A stretch of 64,000 bases of DNA from Aminobacter niigataensis. Lineage in GTDB: Bacteria > Pseudomonadota > Alphaproteobacteria > Rhizobiales > Rhizobiaceae. The stretch spans positions 186,001 through 250,000 of the forward strand of contig NZ_JACHOT010000003.1 in NCBI RefSeq assembly GCF_014200015.1. The letters are read 5' to 3'. A program made the position numbers and the translations under genes. How positions within the stretch are numbered: position 1 is the stretch's first letter; every line of letters begins with the position of its first letter. Under the pieces are notes generated by a model, which ran no database searches, was not told where the DNA came from, and saw only the letters and a list, made by a program, of their open reading frames with translations. Positions 25,311 through 33,889 of the stretch are shown one piece after another.

Positions 25311-25439
25311 TGCCCCCTCACCCGTCCTCCGCTTCGCTCAGACGACCTCTCCCCGAGGGGAGAGGAGTGCAGCAGCGTTGGCGCCAGACTCTTCTCCCAG
25401 CGGGGAGAAGGTGGCCGCGAAGCGGCCGGATGAGGGGCA
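25311..25439. repeat. Rhizobial palindromic repeat element
   Basis: The ends TGCCCCCTCA and TGAGGGGCA are inverted, and internal pairs (CTCTCCCCGAGGGGAGAG; CTTCTCCCAGCGGGGAGAAG; GGCCGCGAAGCGGCC) build a multi-branch fold. It occupies most of the gap between two minus-strand genes. Confidence 0.65.
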
Positions 25440-25490
25440 TGTTCCAGATCGAACATGCCTTGCCCTAAAGCAAATGTCACCTCGGGCTGT

Positions 25491-26633
25491 CTACTGCTTA
25501 TTCGCCAGCAGCCCCCTCGCAGCGGCGGGCCCCAGCGGCGCGGGCCGCTCGCAAGTGGTCTGCATCTCGACGAACTTCCTCGTCTCGCCCGACTTCAGGA
25601 TGCCGGTCATGATGTCGATGACGTGGTTGGCGAGTTCGAGCGAACAGCGGTGCGGCCTGCCCTGCATGATCGCCAGCGCCATGTCGGCCAGGCCAGCCGT
25701 ACGGTAGTTGGCCATCATGCCTTCCGGATGCTTCTCGTTGGGCACGGAGAACGGGTGGTCCCATTTCGGCAGCGTCTTCAGCGGCTTTTCACCCTTGGTG
25801 TAACGCAACTCGCCGCCGAAGAAATTGGGGTCCGGCATGTGGATGGTACCGGCCTCGCCATAGAGCTCCATCGGGGCGTGACCGCTATCCCAGACGTCCC
25901 AGCTGGCATTGAAGGTGAACACCGCGCCGTTCTCGAATTCCATCAGCGCCAGGATCGTCGTCGGCGTGGTCACCGGGATTTTTTCGCCCGCGCGTGGCTT
26001 GGACGAAATCGTGCGTTCCCTGGCCGGTATCGACGACAAGGCTGCGACGCGGGCCACCGGCCCGATCAGTTGCACCAGATTGGCGATGTAATAGGGCCCG
26101 AGGTCGAGAATCGGCCCGCCGCCCGGCTGGAAGAAGAAGTCGGGATTGGGGTGCCATTGCTCCATACCGTGGCTCATCACATGGCAGGTTCCGCTGGTGA
26201 TCCTGCCGAGCTTGCCCGTGTCGATCAGGTGCCGCGCCAACTGGTGCGAGCCACCGAGGTGGGTGTCGGGTGCCGAGCCGATGCGCACGCCCTTCTTCTC
26301 TGCCCGCTTCTTCAAGTCGAGCCCGTCCTTGATGGCGAGCACGAAGGGTTTTTCCGAATAGACGTGCTTGCCGGCATCGATCGCCTGCCTGGAGACCTCG
26401 TAGTGCACCGCCGGGATCGTCAGGTTGACGACGATGTCGATGTCACCGGATGCCAGCAGCCCCTCGACCGTCTCGGCGCGCAGCTTGAATTCCTTTGCCC
26501 GGGCGCGCGCCGCGTCCATCTTGATGTCGGCGCAGGCGCGCATCTCGATGCCTTTGAACGCCGGCGCGTGCTTGAAGTAGGTCGTGGAGATGTTGCCGCA
26601 GCCAACCACCCCGACTCCGAGTTTCCTTGCCAT
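25491..26633 (-). CDS. Gfo/Idh/MocA-family sugar oxidoreductase
   Basis: A 380-residue NAD(P)-dependent dehydrogenase. The Rossmann motif GVVGCGNIS is at residues 7-15 and the catalytic-lysine motif is SEKPF near residue 97. Substrates in this family are cyclitols, sugar acids or free sugars. It follows the TIM-barrel isomerase gene by 10 bases on the same strand, and the divergent LacI regulator probably controls both. Confidence 0.88.
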   Translation of the reverse strand: MARKLGVGVVGCGNISTTYFKHAPAFKGIEMRACADIKMDAARARAKEFKLRAETVEGLLASGDIDIVVNLTIPAVHYEVSRQAIDAGKHVYSEKPFVLAIKDGLDLKKRAEKKGVRIGSAPDTHLGGSHQLARHLIDTGKLGRITSGTCHVMSHGMEQWHPNPDFFFQPGGGPILDLGPYYIANLVQLIGPVARVAALSSIPARERTISSKPRAGEKIPVTTPTTILALMEFENGAVFTFNASWDVWDSGHAPMELYGEAGTIHMPDPNFFGGELRYTKGEKPLKTLPKWDHPFSVPNEKHPEGMMANYRTAGLADMALAIMQGRPHRCSLELANHVIDIMTGILKSGETRKFVEMQTTCERPAPLGPAAARGLLANKQ

Positions 26634-26643
26634 GCGATGCTCC

Positions 26644-27390
26644 CTAGAAGGTCGTGGCCGCTGCGATCGAGCGACGCGCGAAGCGCTCGAAATCGGCAGG
26701 ATTGTCGTGTTCCATGACGAAGTATTGTGCCGGCGTCCGGTTGCGCAATGCGATCACCAATCCCGCCCAGTCGACCACACCATGGCCGACATCCGACCAG
26801 CCGTCCTCGTCCTTGGCCTCGCCATCGGGCGCGATGTCCTTGACGTGGGCGGCCACGATACGCGGGCCGAACTCCTCGATCCAATGCAGCGGGTCGGAGC
26901 CGCCCCGGATCACCCAGGCGACGTCCATTTCCCAGCCGATGTCGGGCGCGGCCTCCAGGATGAGGCGCTGCGGCACGAGACCTCCGGCTACTGGTGCAAA
27001 CTCGAAGTCATGATTGTGCCATGCAAAATCGAAGCCGGCGTCCCTGGCTTTCCTGCCGATCGCGGCGAGGCGCCGGCCGAAAGCGCGCCAGCCATCCGCA
27101 TCGGTCGGTCGTTCCGCCGGTTCGAGCCAAGGGCAGGCGATCAGCTTCATGCCCAGCGTTTCGGCGATGCCCTTGGCTGCGCCGAAGTCCCGTTCGAGCA
27201 TGTCGATGCCGAAATGACCGCTCGGCATGGATAGTCCGTTCTTGTCGAGCTCCGCGCGGAACGCCTCCGGATTCTCGTAGACCCCCCCATACCCTTCGAC
27301 CTGGGTGTAGCCGAGCGAGGCAAGCGTCTTCAGCACATCTTCCCAAGGCTGAAAGTTGCGCGCGCTGTAGAGTTGAAATGACCAGTCCAT
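26644..27390 (-). CDS. Sugar phosphate isomerase/epimerase-like TIM-barrel protein
   Basis: A 248-residue xylose-isomerase-like AP2-endonuclease superfamily barrel. Metal-ligand-like segments include FDFAWHNHDFEF, IGWEMDVAWVI, AAHVKDIAPDG and FVMEHDNP. Such proteins isomerise or epimerise sugars or inositols, or dehydrate keto-inositols. With the adjacent Gfo/Idh/MocA enzyme it probably forms a two-step sugar pathway. The substrate is unknown. Confidence 0.85.
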   Translation of the reverse strand: MDWSFQLYSARNFQPWEDVLKTLASLGYTQVEGYGGVYENPEAFRAELDKNGLSMPSGHFGIDMLERDFGAAKGIAETLGMKLIACPWLEPAERPTDADGWRAFGRRLAAIGRKARDAGFDFAWHNHDFEFAPVAGGLVPQRLILEAAPDIGWEMDVAWVIRGGSDPLHWIEEFGPRIVAAHVKDIAPDGEAKDEDGWSDVGHGVVDWAGLVIALRNRTPAQYFVMEHDNPADFERFARRSIAAATTF

Positions 27391-27532
27391 CTCGTTCGTC
27401 CGGTTGGTTGCGTATGCGGTTCATCTTGGCCAGCGCGGCATGCGTCGTCTCGACGGCAACCCGCGCCCGAAATCGGCCCGACAGCAGCAGCAGCGGCCAA
27501 AAATTTACGCCGTCGCAGTCGCATCGGCCCTT

Positions 27533-27550
27533 ATCTGTAACGTTACAGAT
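27533..27550. promoter_or_regulatory. LacI-type operator, perfect palindrome
   Basis: ATCTGTAACGTTACAGAT is an 18-base perfect palindrome with the central CG typical of LacI-family sites. It lies 143 bases upstream of the sugar isomerase gene (minus strand) and shares its core with the site at 27798. Confidence 0.75.
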
Positions 27551-27797
27551 TTGGAGCGTAAGTCAACTCGCGACCTGACGCAATGGGCAGCAAGGCCAGT
27601 GTAGTGATTTTCTTCGGGACCCGAACTAAAGCGCCTCGCCCCCGGGTCAAGAAAATCCGGCTTGATTTCGCTGTAACCGACTATTTCCGTTGTCATATTG
27701 TCGAAGCATCCGACGCAGCGCTGCGATGCCGCTGGCAATTCTGCAGCCCGGTCTGAAGTCGCCTCAACGCTCGTTTTGGCCCCTCCAGGAAATCCTA

Positions 27798-27811
27798 TTG
27801 CAACGTTACAG
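27798..27811. promoter_or_regulatory. Second LacI-type operator, near the lacI-family gene
   Basis: TTGCAACGTTACAG shares 12 of 14 bases with the core of the first operator (CTGTAACGTTACAG). It lies 71 bases before the regulator's start, so the protein may repress itself and loop between the two sites. Between the operators (27551-27797) I see nothing else. Confidence 0.6.
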
Positions 27812-27881
27812 TTCTTGTCGGAAAAGCTTGCGCGGTCCATGATGCAGATGCGATATGCCGATCAGTAAGGACGGCGGGGCA

Positions 27882-28943
27882 ATGGCTATGAACGACAAGA
27901 CACCGCCGGACCAAAGTGCCGCGCAGGCGGCCGGTGGCGAGGCCAGCCCACCAACGCTGAAGACCATCGCCTTCATGACAGGGCTTGGCGTGACCACCGT
28001 TTCCCGTGCACTGAAGGACGCCCCCGAAATCGGGGCGGCGACCCGGCAACGCGTGCAACTGGTCGCCAAGCAGATCGGCTATCGTCCCAACCGCGCGGGC
28101 GTGCGCCTGCGGACCGGTAAGACCAATGTCATCAGTCTGGTGCTCAACACCGAAGAGCAGATCGGCGGCTTCGTCTCCGACCTGATCTACGGCATCTCGG
28201 AGGCCCTGGCGCCAACGCCCTATCACCTCGTCGTCACGCCCTATTCGCGCACAAACGATCCGCTCGAACCGGTGCGCTATGTCGTCGAGACCGCTTCCGC
28301 CGACGGCGTCATCATCTCGCATATCGAACCCGACGACCCGCGCGTGCGCTACATGACCGAGCACGGCATGCCCTTCGCCACGCATGGCCGCACGCATATG
28401 GGTATCGAGCACCCCTTCCACGACTTCGACAACCGTGCCTATTCGCGCGAGGCGGTGGAGAAGCTTGCCGCGCTGGGCCGGAAGCGGCTGGCACTGCTCG
28501 CACCGCCCTCGAACCTCAGCTACTACAGGCACATGCGCGATGGCTTTGCCGATGCGTTGATGGAGCAAGGCTTGAGCGAGGTGCCTTTCCCGACCGCCAC
28601 GGTCGACCATTCGATCGAAGAGCTCCGCAAACTCACCACTGAGCTTATGCTTCGGCCCAACCGCCCCGACGGCTTCGTCAGCGGAGCGGGTGCCGGCACG
28701 TTCGCGTTGGTCGCGGGTGTCGAGGATGCCGGCTTCAAGCTCGGCCAGGATGTCGACATCGTCTCGAAGCAGACATCGAAGCTGCTGCACCTGCTGCGGC
28801 CGCAGCTCTATGTCGTCAATGAGGACATCCGGCTGGCCGGCGCGGAACTTGCCCACGCCGTGCTTGGCCGCATTTCAGGACGCGACATGGCCTCGCTGCA
28901 GAGCATCAGCCACCCGAGAGCGGTGGAGGCCTACGAAGCCTAG
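27882..28943 (+). CDS. LacI-family transcriptional regulator
   Basis: A 353-residue repressor. The DNA-binding head TLKTIAFMTGLGVTTVSRAL is at residues 27-46, followed by the hinge YRPNRAGVRLRTGKT and a periplasmic-binding-protein-like sensor domain. The N-terminus before the head is unusually long (about 25 residues, polar). Start at 27882 follows AAGGACGGCGGGG; 27855 and 27888 are possible. It is divergent from the sugar isomerase/dehydrogenase pair and likely regulates it through the two CTGTAACGTTACAG-type sites. Its stop overlaps that of gnd (CTAG). Confidence 0.88.
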   Translation: MAMNDKTPPDQSAAQAAGGEASPPTLKTIAFMTGLGVTTVSRALKDAPEIGAATRQRVQLVAKQIGYRPNRAGVRLRTGKTNVISLVLNTEEQIGGFVSDLIYGISEALAPTPYHLVVTPYSRTNDPLEPVRYVVETASADGVIISHIEPDDPRVRYMTEHGMPFATHGRTHMGIEHPFHDFDNRAYSREAVEKLAALGRKRLALLAPPSNLSYYRHMRDGFADALMEQGLSEVPFPTATVDHSIEELRKLTTELMLRPNRPDGFVSGAGAGTFALVAGVEDAGFKLGQDVDIVSKQTSKLLHLLRPQLYVVNEDIRLAGAELAHAVLGRISGRDMASLQSISHPRAVEAYEA

Positions 28944-30358
28944 CTTCCACTTCCCCACGGGCCGTGATGTGCGCCGGGCGCATCGATGCGCTCGAAGCCG
29001 TGGGCGCCGAAGAAGTCGCGCTGCGCCTGGGTCAGGTCGGTCGAGCCGCGGCCCTGGCGATAGCTGTCGAAATAGGCCAGCGCCGACGACAGCGCCGGCA
29101 CCGGCAATCCGGCCTCGGCGGCACGGGCGACGATGCGGCGGAGCGAAGGATGCGCCTTGCCCATCATCTCGACGAAGGCCGGCACCATCAGAAGATTGGT
29201 CGACGGTTCGGCCTTGCCGAAGGCTTCGGCAATGGTGTCGAGGAACTGCGAGCGGATGATGCAGCCGGCGCGCCAGATCTTGGCGATGGTCGGCATCGGC
29301 AGGTTCCAGCCGAACTCCTTCGAGGCGCCGGCCATCACGGCAAAACCCTGCGCGTAGGCAGCGATCTTGCCGGCAAACAGTGCCAGCTCCAGGTCGCCGA
29401 GCACTTCGTCCCGGCTGCCTGCGAACTTCAGCGTGTTGGCGCCATAGGCCTTCTCCGCCGCAAGCCGTTCGTCCTTCATCGACGACAGCACGCGCGCCGC
29501 CACCGCCGCCTCGATCGCCGTTGCCGGAATGCCAAGCTGCTGCGCCTCGATGACCGACCACTTGCCGGTGCCCTTCTGGCCGGCGCGGTCGAGGATTATG
29601 TCAACCACAGGGCGGCCGGTCGTGGGATCGTCGGCTTCGAGTACGGATGCGGTGATCTCGATCAGGTAGGACTCCAGCCTGCCCTTGTTCCAGCCGGCGA
29701 ATACGGGCGCGATCTCCTTCGGCTTCATGCCGAGGCCGTCGCGCAGGATGCCGTAGATCTCGGCGATCATCTGCATGTCGGCATATTCGATGCCATTGTG
29801 GATGGTCTTGACGAAATGTCCGGCACCGTCGGTGCCGAGCCAGGCCGCGCATGGCTCGCCCTTGAACTTGGCCGATATCGCGGTCAGCACGTCTTCGACG
29901 CGCGTCCAGGATTCAGGCGTGCCGCCGACCATGATCGAGGGGCCGTGGCGCGCGCCCTCCTCGCCGCCCGAGACACCCATGCCGATGAAGGTCAGGCCCG
30001 AGCCCTCGAGCTCCTTGAAGCGGCGCATGGTGTCGCGGAAGTTGGCATTACCGGCGTCGATGACGATGTCGTTGGCCGACATGACGCCGCGAAGCGCTGC
30101 GATCTGCTCGTCGACCGGCGTGCCCGCCAGCACCATGATGATGACCGGGCGCGGCGGGCGGATGGCCTCGGCCAGCTCGGCGATGGAGGCGCAGGGCACG
30201 ATCATGTTGCGCAGGTCGCCGGCCTGTTCGACGAAGGCCTGGGTCTTCGCCGGGGTGCGATTGAAGACGGCGATGCGATGGCCTTTTTCGGCGATGTTGA
30301 GCGCCAGGTTCGAGCCCATCGTGCCAAGCCCGATCAGTCCGATTTCGGCTTTTTCCAT
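28940..30358 (-). CDS. gnd: 6-phosphogluconate dehydrogenase, decarboxylating
   Basis: A 472-residue enzyme of the oxidative pentose phosphate pathway that converts 6-phosphogluconate to ribulose 5-phosphate and CO2 while reducing NADP. N-terminal Rossmann motif GLIGLGTMGSNLALN, the substrate motif GMGVSGGEEGARHGPSIMVGG and the catalytic KTIHNGIEYADMQ are all present. The length and the C-terminal helical tail match the long (NADP, dimeric) type. The start MEKAEIGLIG at 30358 fits the family. Confidence 0.93.
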   Translation of the reverse strand: MEKAEIGLIGLGTMGSNLALNIAEKGHRIAVFNRTPAKTQAFVEQAGDLRNMIVPCASIAELAEAIRPPRPVIIMVLAGTPVDEQIAALRGVMSANDIVIDAGNANFRDTMRRFKELEGSGLTFIGMGVSGGEEGARHGPSIMVGGTPESWTRVEDVLTAISAKFKGEPCAAWLGTDGAGHFVKTIHNGIEYADMQMIAEIYGILRDGLGMKPKEIAPVFAGWNKGRLESYLIEITASVLEADDPTTGRPVVDIILDRAGQKGTGKWSVIEAQQLGIPATAIEAAVAARVLSSMKDERLAAEKAYGANTLKFAGSRDEVLGDLELALFAGKIAAYAQGFAVMAGASKEFGWNLPMPTIAKIWRAGCIIRSQFLDTIAEAFGKAEPSTNLLMVPAFVEMMGKAHPSLRRIVARAAEAGLPVPALSSALAYFDSYRQGRGSTDLTQAQRDFFGAHGFERIDAPGAHHGPWGSGS

Positions 30359-30493
30359 GGTCGCTGTTCCTGTCTGCTGATTGCTGTGGTCCGGGGTGGC
30401 GGCATGATTGACCGGGCCCGTGACAAGGTCAACTCGCGCGCGTCCAGGCACCGGCAGAGGCCGATCAACTCGTCGTGCCCTGACCTTACGTCA

Positions 30494-30934
30494 TCAATCC
30501 TTGCGGCGGCGGCCGTAGAGCTCGAGCCGGTGATGGACGATGTCGTAGCCGAGCTGGCGAGCGATTTCCTGCTGCAGTTGTTCGATCCTGTCGGACCGGA
30601 ACTCGATGACATTGCCGGTTTCGATGTCGATCAGATGGTCGTGGTGATCGCCGCCGGCCTGCTCGAAGCGCGACGGCCCGCCCTCGAAGGCATGGCGGTG
30701 GATGGCACCCATCTCCTCCAGCAGCTTCATCGTCCGGTAGACCGTGGACAGGGAGATGCTCTTGTCGATGGTTTCGGCGCGGCGGAAAATCTCGAGCGCG
30801 TCGGGATGGTCCTCGGTCTCGCCCAGTATGCCCAGGATGATCTTGCGCGGCCGGGTGATGCGGATGCCCGCCTTGCGCAACGCCTTCTCATAGTCGGGCT
30901 TCTTGGAAACGGGCTTGGCTGCGGTTTTCATCAT
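30494..30934 (-). CDS. Fur-family metal-responsive regulator (Fur/Mur-like paralogue)
   Basis: A 146-residue Fur-family protein. The winged-helix region is [28 protein letters not shown] (described in parts), with [22 protein letters not shown]. The metal site is suggested by [19 protein letters not shown] and [12 protein letters not shown]. The CxxC structural zinc pairs of Zur are absent, as in Mur, the rhizobial manganese-responsive Fur; Mur is possible, but several paralogues exist in these bacteria. A Mur-like box precedes sitA 11.6 kb away. Two Met codons begin the frame without a clear ribosome site. Confidence 0.8.
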   Translation of the reverse strand: MMKTAAKPVSKKPDYEKALRKAGIRITRPRKIILGILGETEDHPDALEIFRRAETIDKSISLSTVYRTMKLLEEMGAIHRHAFEGGPSRFEQAGGDHHDHLIDIETGNVIEFRSDRIEQLQQEIARQLGYDIVHHRLELYGRRRKD

Positions 30935-31038
30935 GGCGCGACTATGTGCCAGATGACACCCAGTTGCAAAAGATTATGTACGCGTTCATCCCCAGATGAA
31001 CGGCCACAACGGCAGCCCCGTTGTGGAAACAGCGCCCG

Positions 31039-32058
31039 CTATCGCGCGCCCGCGATCGAACCGCGCACCACGAGATCGACCGGCCAGACCTCGCCGCGGG
31101 CACCGTCCTCCAGCCCCGAGATGCGGGCGGCGAGCCGCTCGGCGACACGGGCGCCGGCGGCGCGAATGGAGGAGCGCGTAGTCGTCAGGGGCACCGAAAA
31201 ATGCTCGGGCTTCAGCCAGGGAAAGACGTCGTCATGGCTGACCAGCGACAGGTCGCCGGGCAGCGACAAATTGAGGTCGCGCGCCGCCCTGACCACGCCC
31301 AGCGCCATGATCAGGCTGGAGCAGACGATCGCCGTCGGCGCGTCGGACGCTTCGAGCAGGCTGCGGGCGGCGCGATAGCCGTTCTCCTCGATCATGACCT
31401 CGGAGCGAATGTGCCTGAGATCAAGCGCCAGTCCGCTTTCCAACAGCGCCCGCCTGACGCCGCGCTCGCGGAAGATGGCAAAGGTTTGGGTGTCGTCGCC
31501 GTTGATCAGGGCAATGCGCTTGTGGCCGAGTTGGACCAGCAGCCGCGTCGCGTCGTGAAAGGCGCCTTCATTGTCGATGTCGATGTAGGGATAGTCGAAG
31601 TCCAGCCCCTCGCTGCGGCCATGAACGATGAACTGGACGCCAAGCTGGTGGGCGAGCGCAATGCGGCTGTCGGCGGCGCGAGGCGCCGAGATGTAGAGCG
31701 CGTCGACCTGCTTGTTGGCGACGATGCGCCGGTAGGTCGTCTCCTCGTCCTGGGCATCGGCCGGGCTCAGCACCAGGTCAAGCTCGTGGCCGCGGGCGTA
31801 GTCGCCAAGGCCCGACAGGAACTCGACGAAATGCGGATCGATGTCGACGGCGGCGCCCGTCGGCATGACGTAGCCGATCATGCCGGCCTTGCCGGTCGCC
31901 AGCCGGCGCGCGCTGGGGTTGGGCCGGTAGCCATGGCGCTTGGCCGCCTCCATCACGCGGCGGCGCGTTTCCTCGTTGACCTCGGGATAGCCGTTGAGCG
32001 CACGGCTCACCGTCGTCTGCGAAAGCTGGAGCATGGTCGAAAGTTGCTTGAGGTTCAC
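31039..32058 (-). CDS. aglR: AglR, LacI-family regulator of alpha-glucoside uptake
   Basis: A 339-residue regulator. I chose the GTG at 32058, which gives NLKQLSTMLQLSQTTVSRAL, the usual LacI N-terminus; a TTG at 32076 would lie in the operator. The hinge is RPNPSARRLATGKAGMIGYV, then a sugar-binding domain. It is divergent from aglE, and two AAAGCGCTTT palindromes lie in the shared region. It should repress the aglEFGAK operon and itself until an alpha-glucoside is present. Confidence 0.88.
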   Translation of the reverse strand: MNLKQLSTMLQLSQTTVSRALNGYPEVNEETRRRVMEAAKRHGYRPNPSARRLATGKAGMIGYVMPTGAAVDIDPHFVEFLSGLGDYARGHELDLVLSPADAQDEETTYRRIVANKQVDALYISAPRAADSRIALAHQLGVQFIVHGRSEGLDFDYPYIDIDNEGAFHDATRLLVQLGHKRIALINGDDTQTFAIFRERGVRRALLESGLALDLRHIRSEVMIEENGYRAARSLLEASDAPTAIVCSSLIMALGVVRAARDLNLSLPGDLSLVSHDDVFPWLKPEHFSVPLTTTRSSIRAAGARVAERLAARISGLEDGARGEVWPVDLVVRGSIAGAR

Positions 32059-32074
32059 CTCGGTCCCGATTCCC

Positions 32075-32084
32075 AAAGCGCTTT
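32075..32084. promoter_or_regulatory. AglR operator 1
   Basis: AAAGCGCTTT, a perfect palindrome with central CG, sits 17 bases upstream of the aglR start codon, suited to autorepression. Confidence 0.65.
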
Positions 32085-32285
32085 AGATACAGCCTGGTTC
32101 GATCGCCGAACCAAGTAGCCGTGTCGCGCCGGCAAGACTAGGCCCTCAGGTGCTTGGTTTGAAGCAGAATTTACTGCTGCGACGCCCAAAAAGCATGCTG
32201 CACCGCACATGCAAGGCAAATTTAAATCGATTAGTTCGGCCGCGCTCTTGACTCTTTTCAATTCCGGTGGCGTGATGAAGCTAGC

Positions 32286-32297
32286 CAAAGCGCTTTG
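32286..32297. promoter_or_regulatory. AglR operator 2
   Basis: CAAAGCGCTTTG lies 117 bases upstream of aglE and repeats the core of operator 1. The 201 bases between the two sites hold no gene and could form a repression loop; the AT-rich part 32180-32250 could contain promoters. Confidence 0.7.
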
Positions 32298-32413
32298 AAA
32301 TGCCGTTGTGCGGTGTAGTTGCAGCTCGCGCAAGTCTGAGGCAAAGTCGGGGCGGTGCAGGCGGACGGAATGGAGGTTCCGTCCGGAGTTTTCGATCCAC
32401 TGGGAGGAAGACC

Positions 32414-33769
32414 ATGAGGAAGTCCCTGTTACTGGGCGTGGCGCTGGCCGCCGTCGCCCTGAGCGCGCCCGCCTCGGCGGAGCTGAAGTTCAAGCCGGGC
32501 GAGGACGCCCGTTTCACCTGGGCCAATTTCGAAGAACTCAAGAAGGTCGACCTGAAGGGCGAGACGCTCTCGATCTTCGGGCCGTGGCGCGGCGAAGACG
32601 AAGCGCTGGCCCGCTCGGTGCTCGAATATTTCAGCGAGGCCACCGGCGCCACCATCAACTACTCGTCGTCCGAGAACTACGAGCAGCAGATCGTCATCGA
32701 CACCCAGGCCGGCAGCCCGCCCAACATCGCCATCCTGCCGCAGCCCGGCCTGATCCAGGATCTGGCGTCGAAGGGCCTGCTCACCGCCCTGGACGAGGGC
32801 ACCGCCAACTTCGTCAAGGAGAATTACGGCGCCGGCCAGTCCTGGGTCGATCTCGGCACCTACAAGGACAAGGACGGCAAGCCCGGCTTCTACGGCTTCC
32901 CGTTCAAGGCCGACCTGAAGTCGCTGGTCTGGTACGTGCCGGAAAATTTCGAGGAAGCCGGCTATGAGGTGCCCAAGACCTGGGAAGAGATGCAGGCCCT
33001 GACTGACAAGATCGTCGCCGATGGTGGCGTACCGTGGTGCATCGGCCTGGGCTCGGGCGGCGCCACCGGCTGGCCGGCGACCGATTGGGTCGAAGACATC
33101 ATGCTGCGCACCCAGGCGCCCGACGTCTACGACAAGTGGACCCGGAACGAGATTCCGTTCAACGATCCGGCCGTGGTCGGCGCGCTCGACATCTTCGCCA
33201 AGATCGCCACCAACGACAAATATGTCGACGGCGGCAAGGCGGCGGTCGCCGCAACCGACTTCCGCGACAGCCCGAAGGGCCTCTTTGCGGTGCCGCCGAA
33301 GTGCTACCTGCACCGCCAGGCGTCGTTCATCTCGTCCTTCTTCCCTGAAGGCACCAAGCTCGGCGAGGATGCCGACTTCTTCTACCTGCCGCCGATGGCC
33401 GCCAAGCCAGAGCTCGGCAATCCGGTGCTCGGCGGCGGAACGCTGTTCACCATCGCCAAGGACTCCAAGGCCGCGCGCGCCTTCATCGACTTCCTGAAGA
33501 TGCCGCTGGCCCACGAGGTCTGGATGGCCCAATCGGGCTTCCTGACCCCGCTCAAGACGGCGAACAAGGAAGCCTATGGCAACGAAGCGCTGAAGAAGCA
33601 GGGTGACATCCTGGTCAACGCCTCGACCTTCCGCTTCGACGGTTCCGACCTGATGCCGGGCAAGATCGGCGCCGGCGCCTTCTGGACCGGCATGATCGAC
33701 CTCGTCGGCGGCAAGCCTGCGGCCGATGTCGCCGCCGACATCCAGAAGAGTTGGGACGCGATCAAGTAG
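32414..33769 (+). CDS. aglE: Alpha-glucoside ABC transporter, periplasmic binding protein
   Basis: A 451-residue exported family 1 binding protein: signal peptide MRKSLLLGVALAAVALSAPASA, then a mature lobe with LSIFGPWRGEDEALARSVLEYF and SYSSSENYEQQ-like ligand region. It matches the AglE type of rhizobia, which binds sucrose, maltose, trehalose and related alpha-glucosides. A strong ribosome site (GGGAGGAAG) precedes the ATG. First gene of the operon; a hairpin after it probably sets its higher expression. Confidence 0.9.
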   Translation: MRKSLLLGVALAAVALSAPASAELKFKPGEDARFTWANFEELKKVDLKGETLSIFGPWRGEDEALARSVLEYFSEATGATINYSSSENYEQQIVIDTQAGSPPNIAILPQPGLIQDLASKGLLTALDEGTANFVKENYGAGQSWVDLGTYKDKDGKPGFYGFPFKADLKSLVWYVPENFEEAGYEVPKTWEEMQALTDKIVADGGVPWCIGLGSGGATGWPATDWVEDIMLRTQAPDVYDKWTRNEIPFNDPAVVGALDIFAKIATNDKYVDGGKAAVAATDFRDSPKGLFAVPPKCYLHRQASFISSFFPEGTKLGEDADFFYLPPMAAKPELGNPVLGGGTLFTIAKDSKAARAFIDFLKMPLAHEVWMAQSGFLTPLKTANKEAYGNEALKKQGDILVNASTFRFDGSDLMPGKIGAGAFWTGMIDLVGGKPAADVAADIQKSWDAIK

Positions 33770-33800
33770 CGCGCGCCCCGCGGACGTCCATGCGAGTTGT

Positions 33801-33824
33801 GATCCGGGCCTGTTGGCCCGGGTC
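33801..33824 (+). promoter_or_regulatory. Intercistronic hairpin between aglE and aglF
   Basis: GATCCGGGCC-TGTT-GGCCCGGGTC forms a 10-base stem without a T run. Hairpins of this kind after binding-protein genes commonly stabilise the upstream message or attenuate the rest of the operon. Confidence 0.6.
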
Positions 33825-33889
33825 CGGACGCCCGGCTTTTCCATTCGTAATTCTGAGCGATGTCAGCCTGATCCCAGGGGGATGATCCC

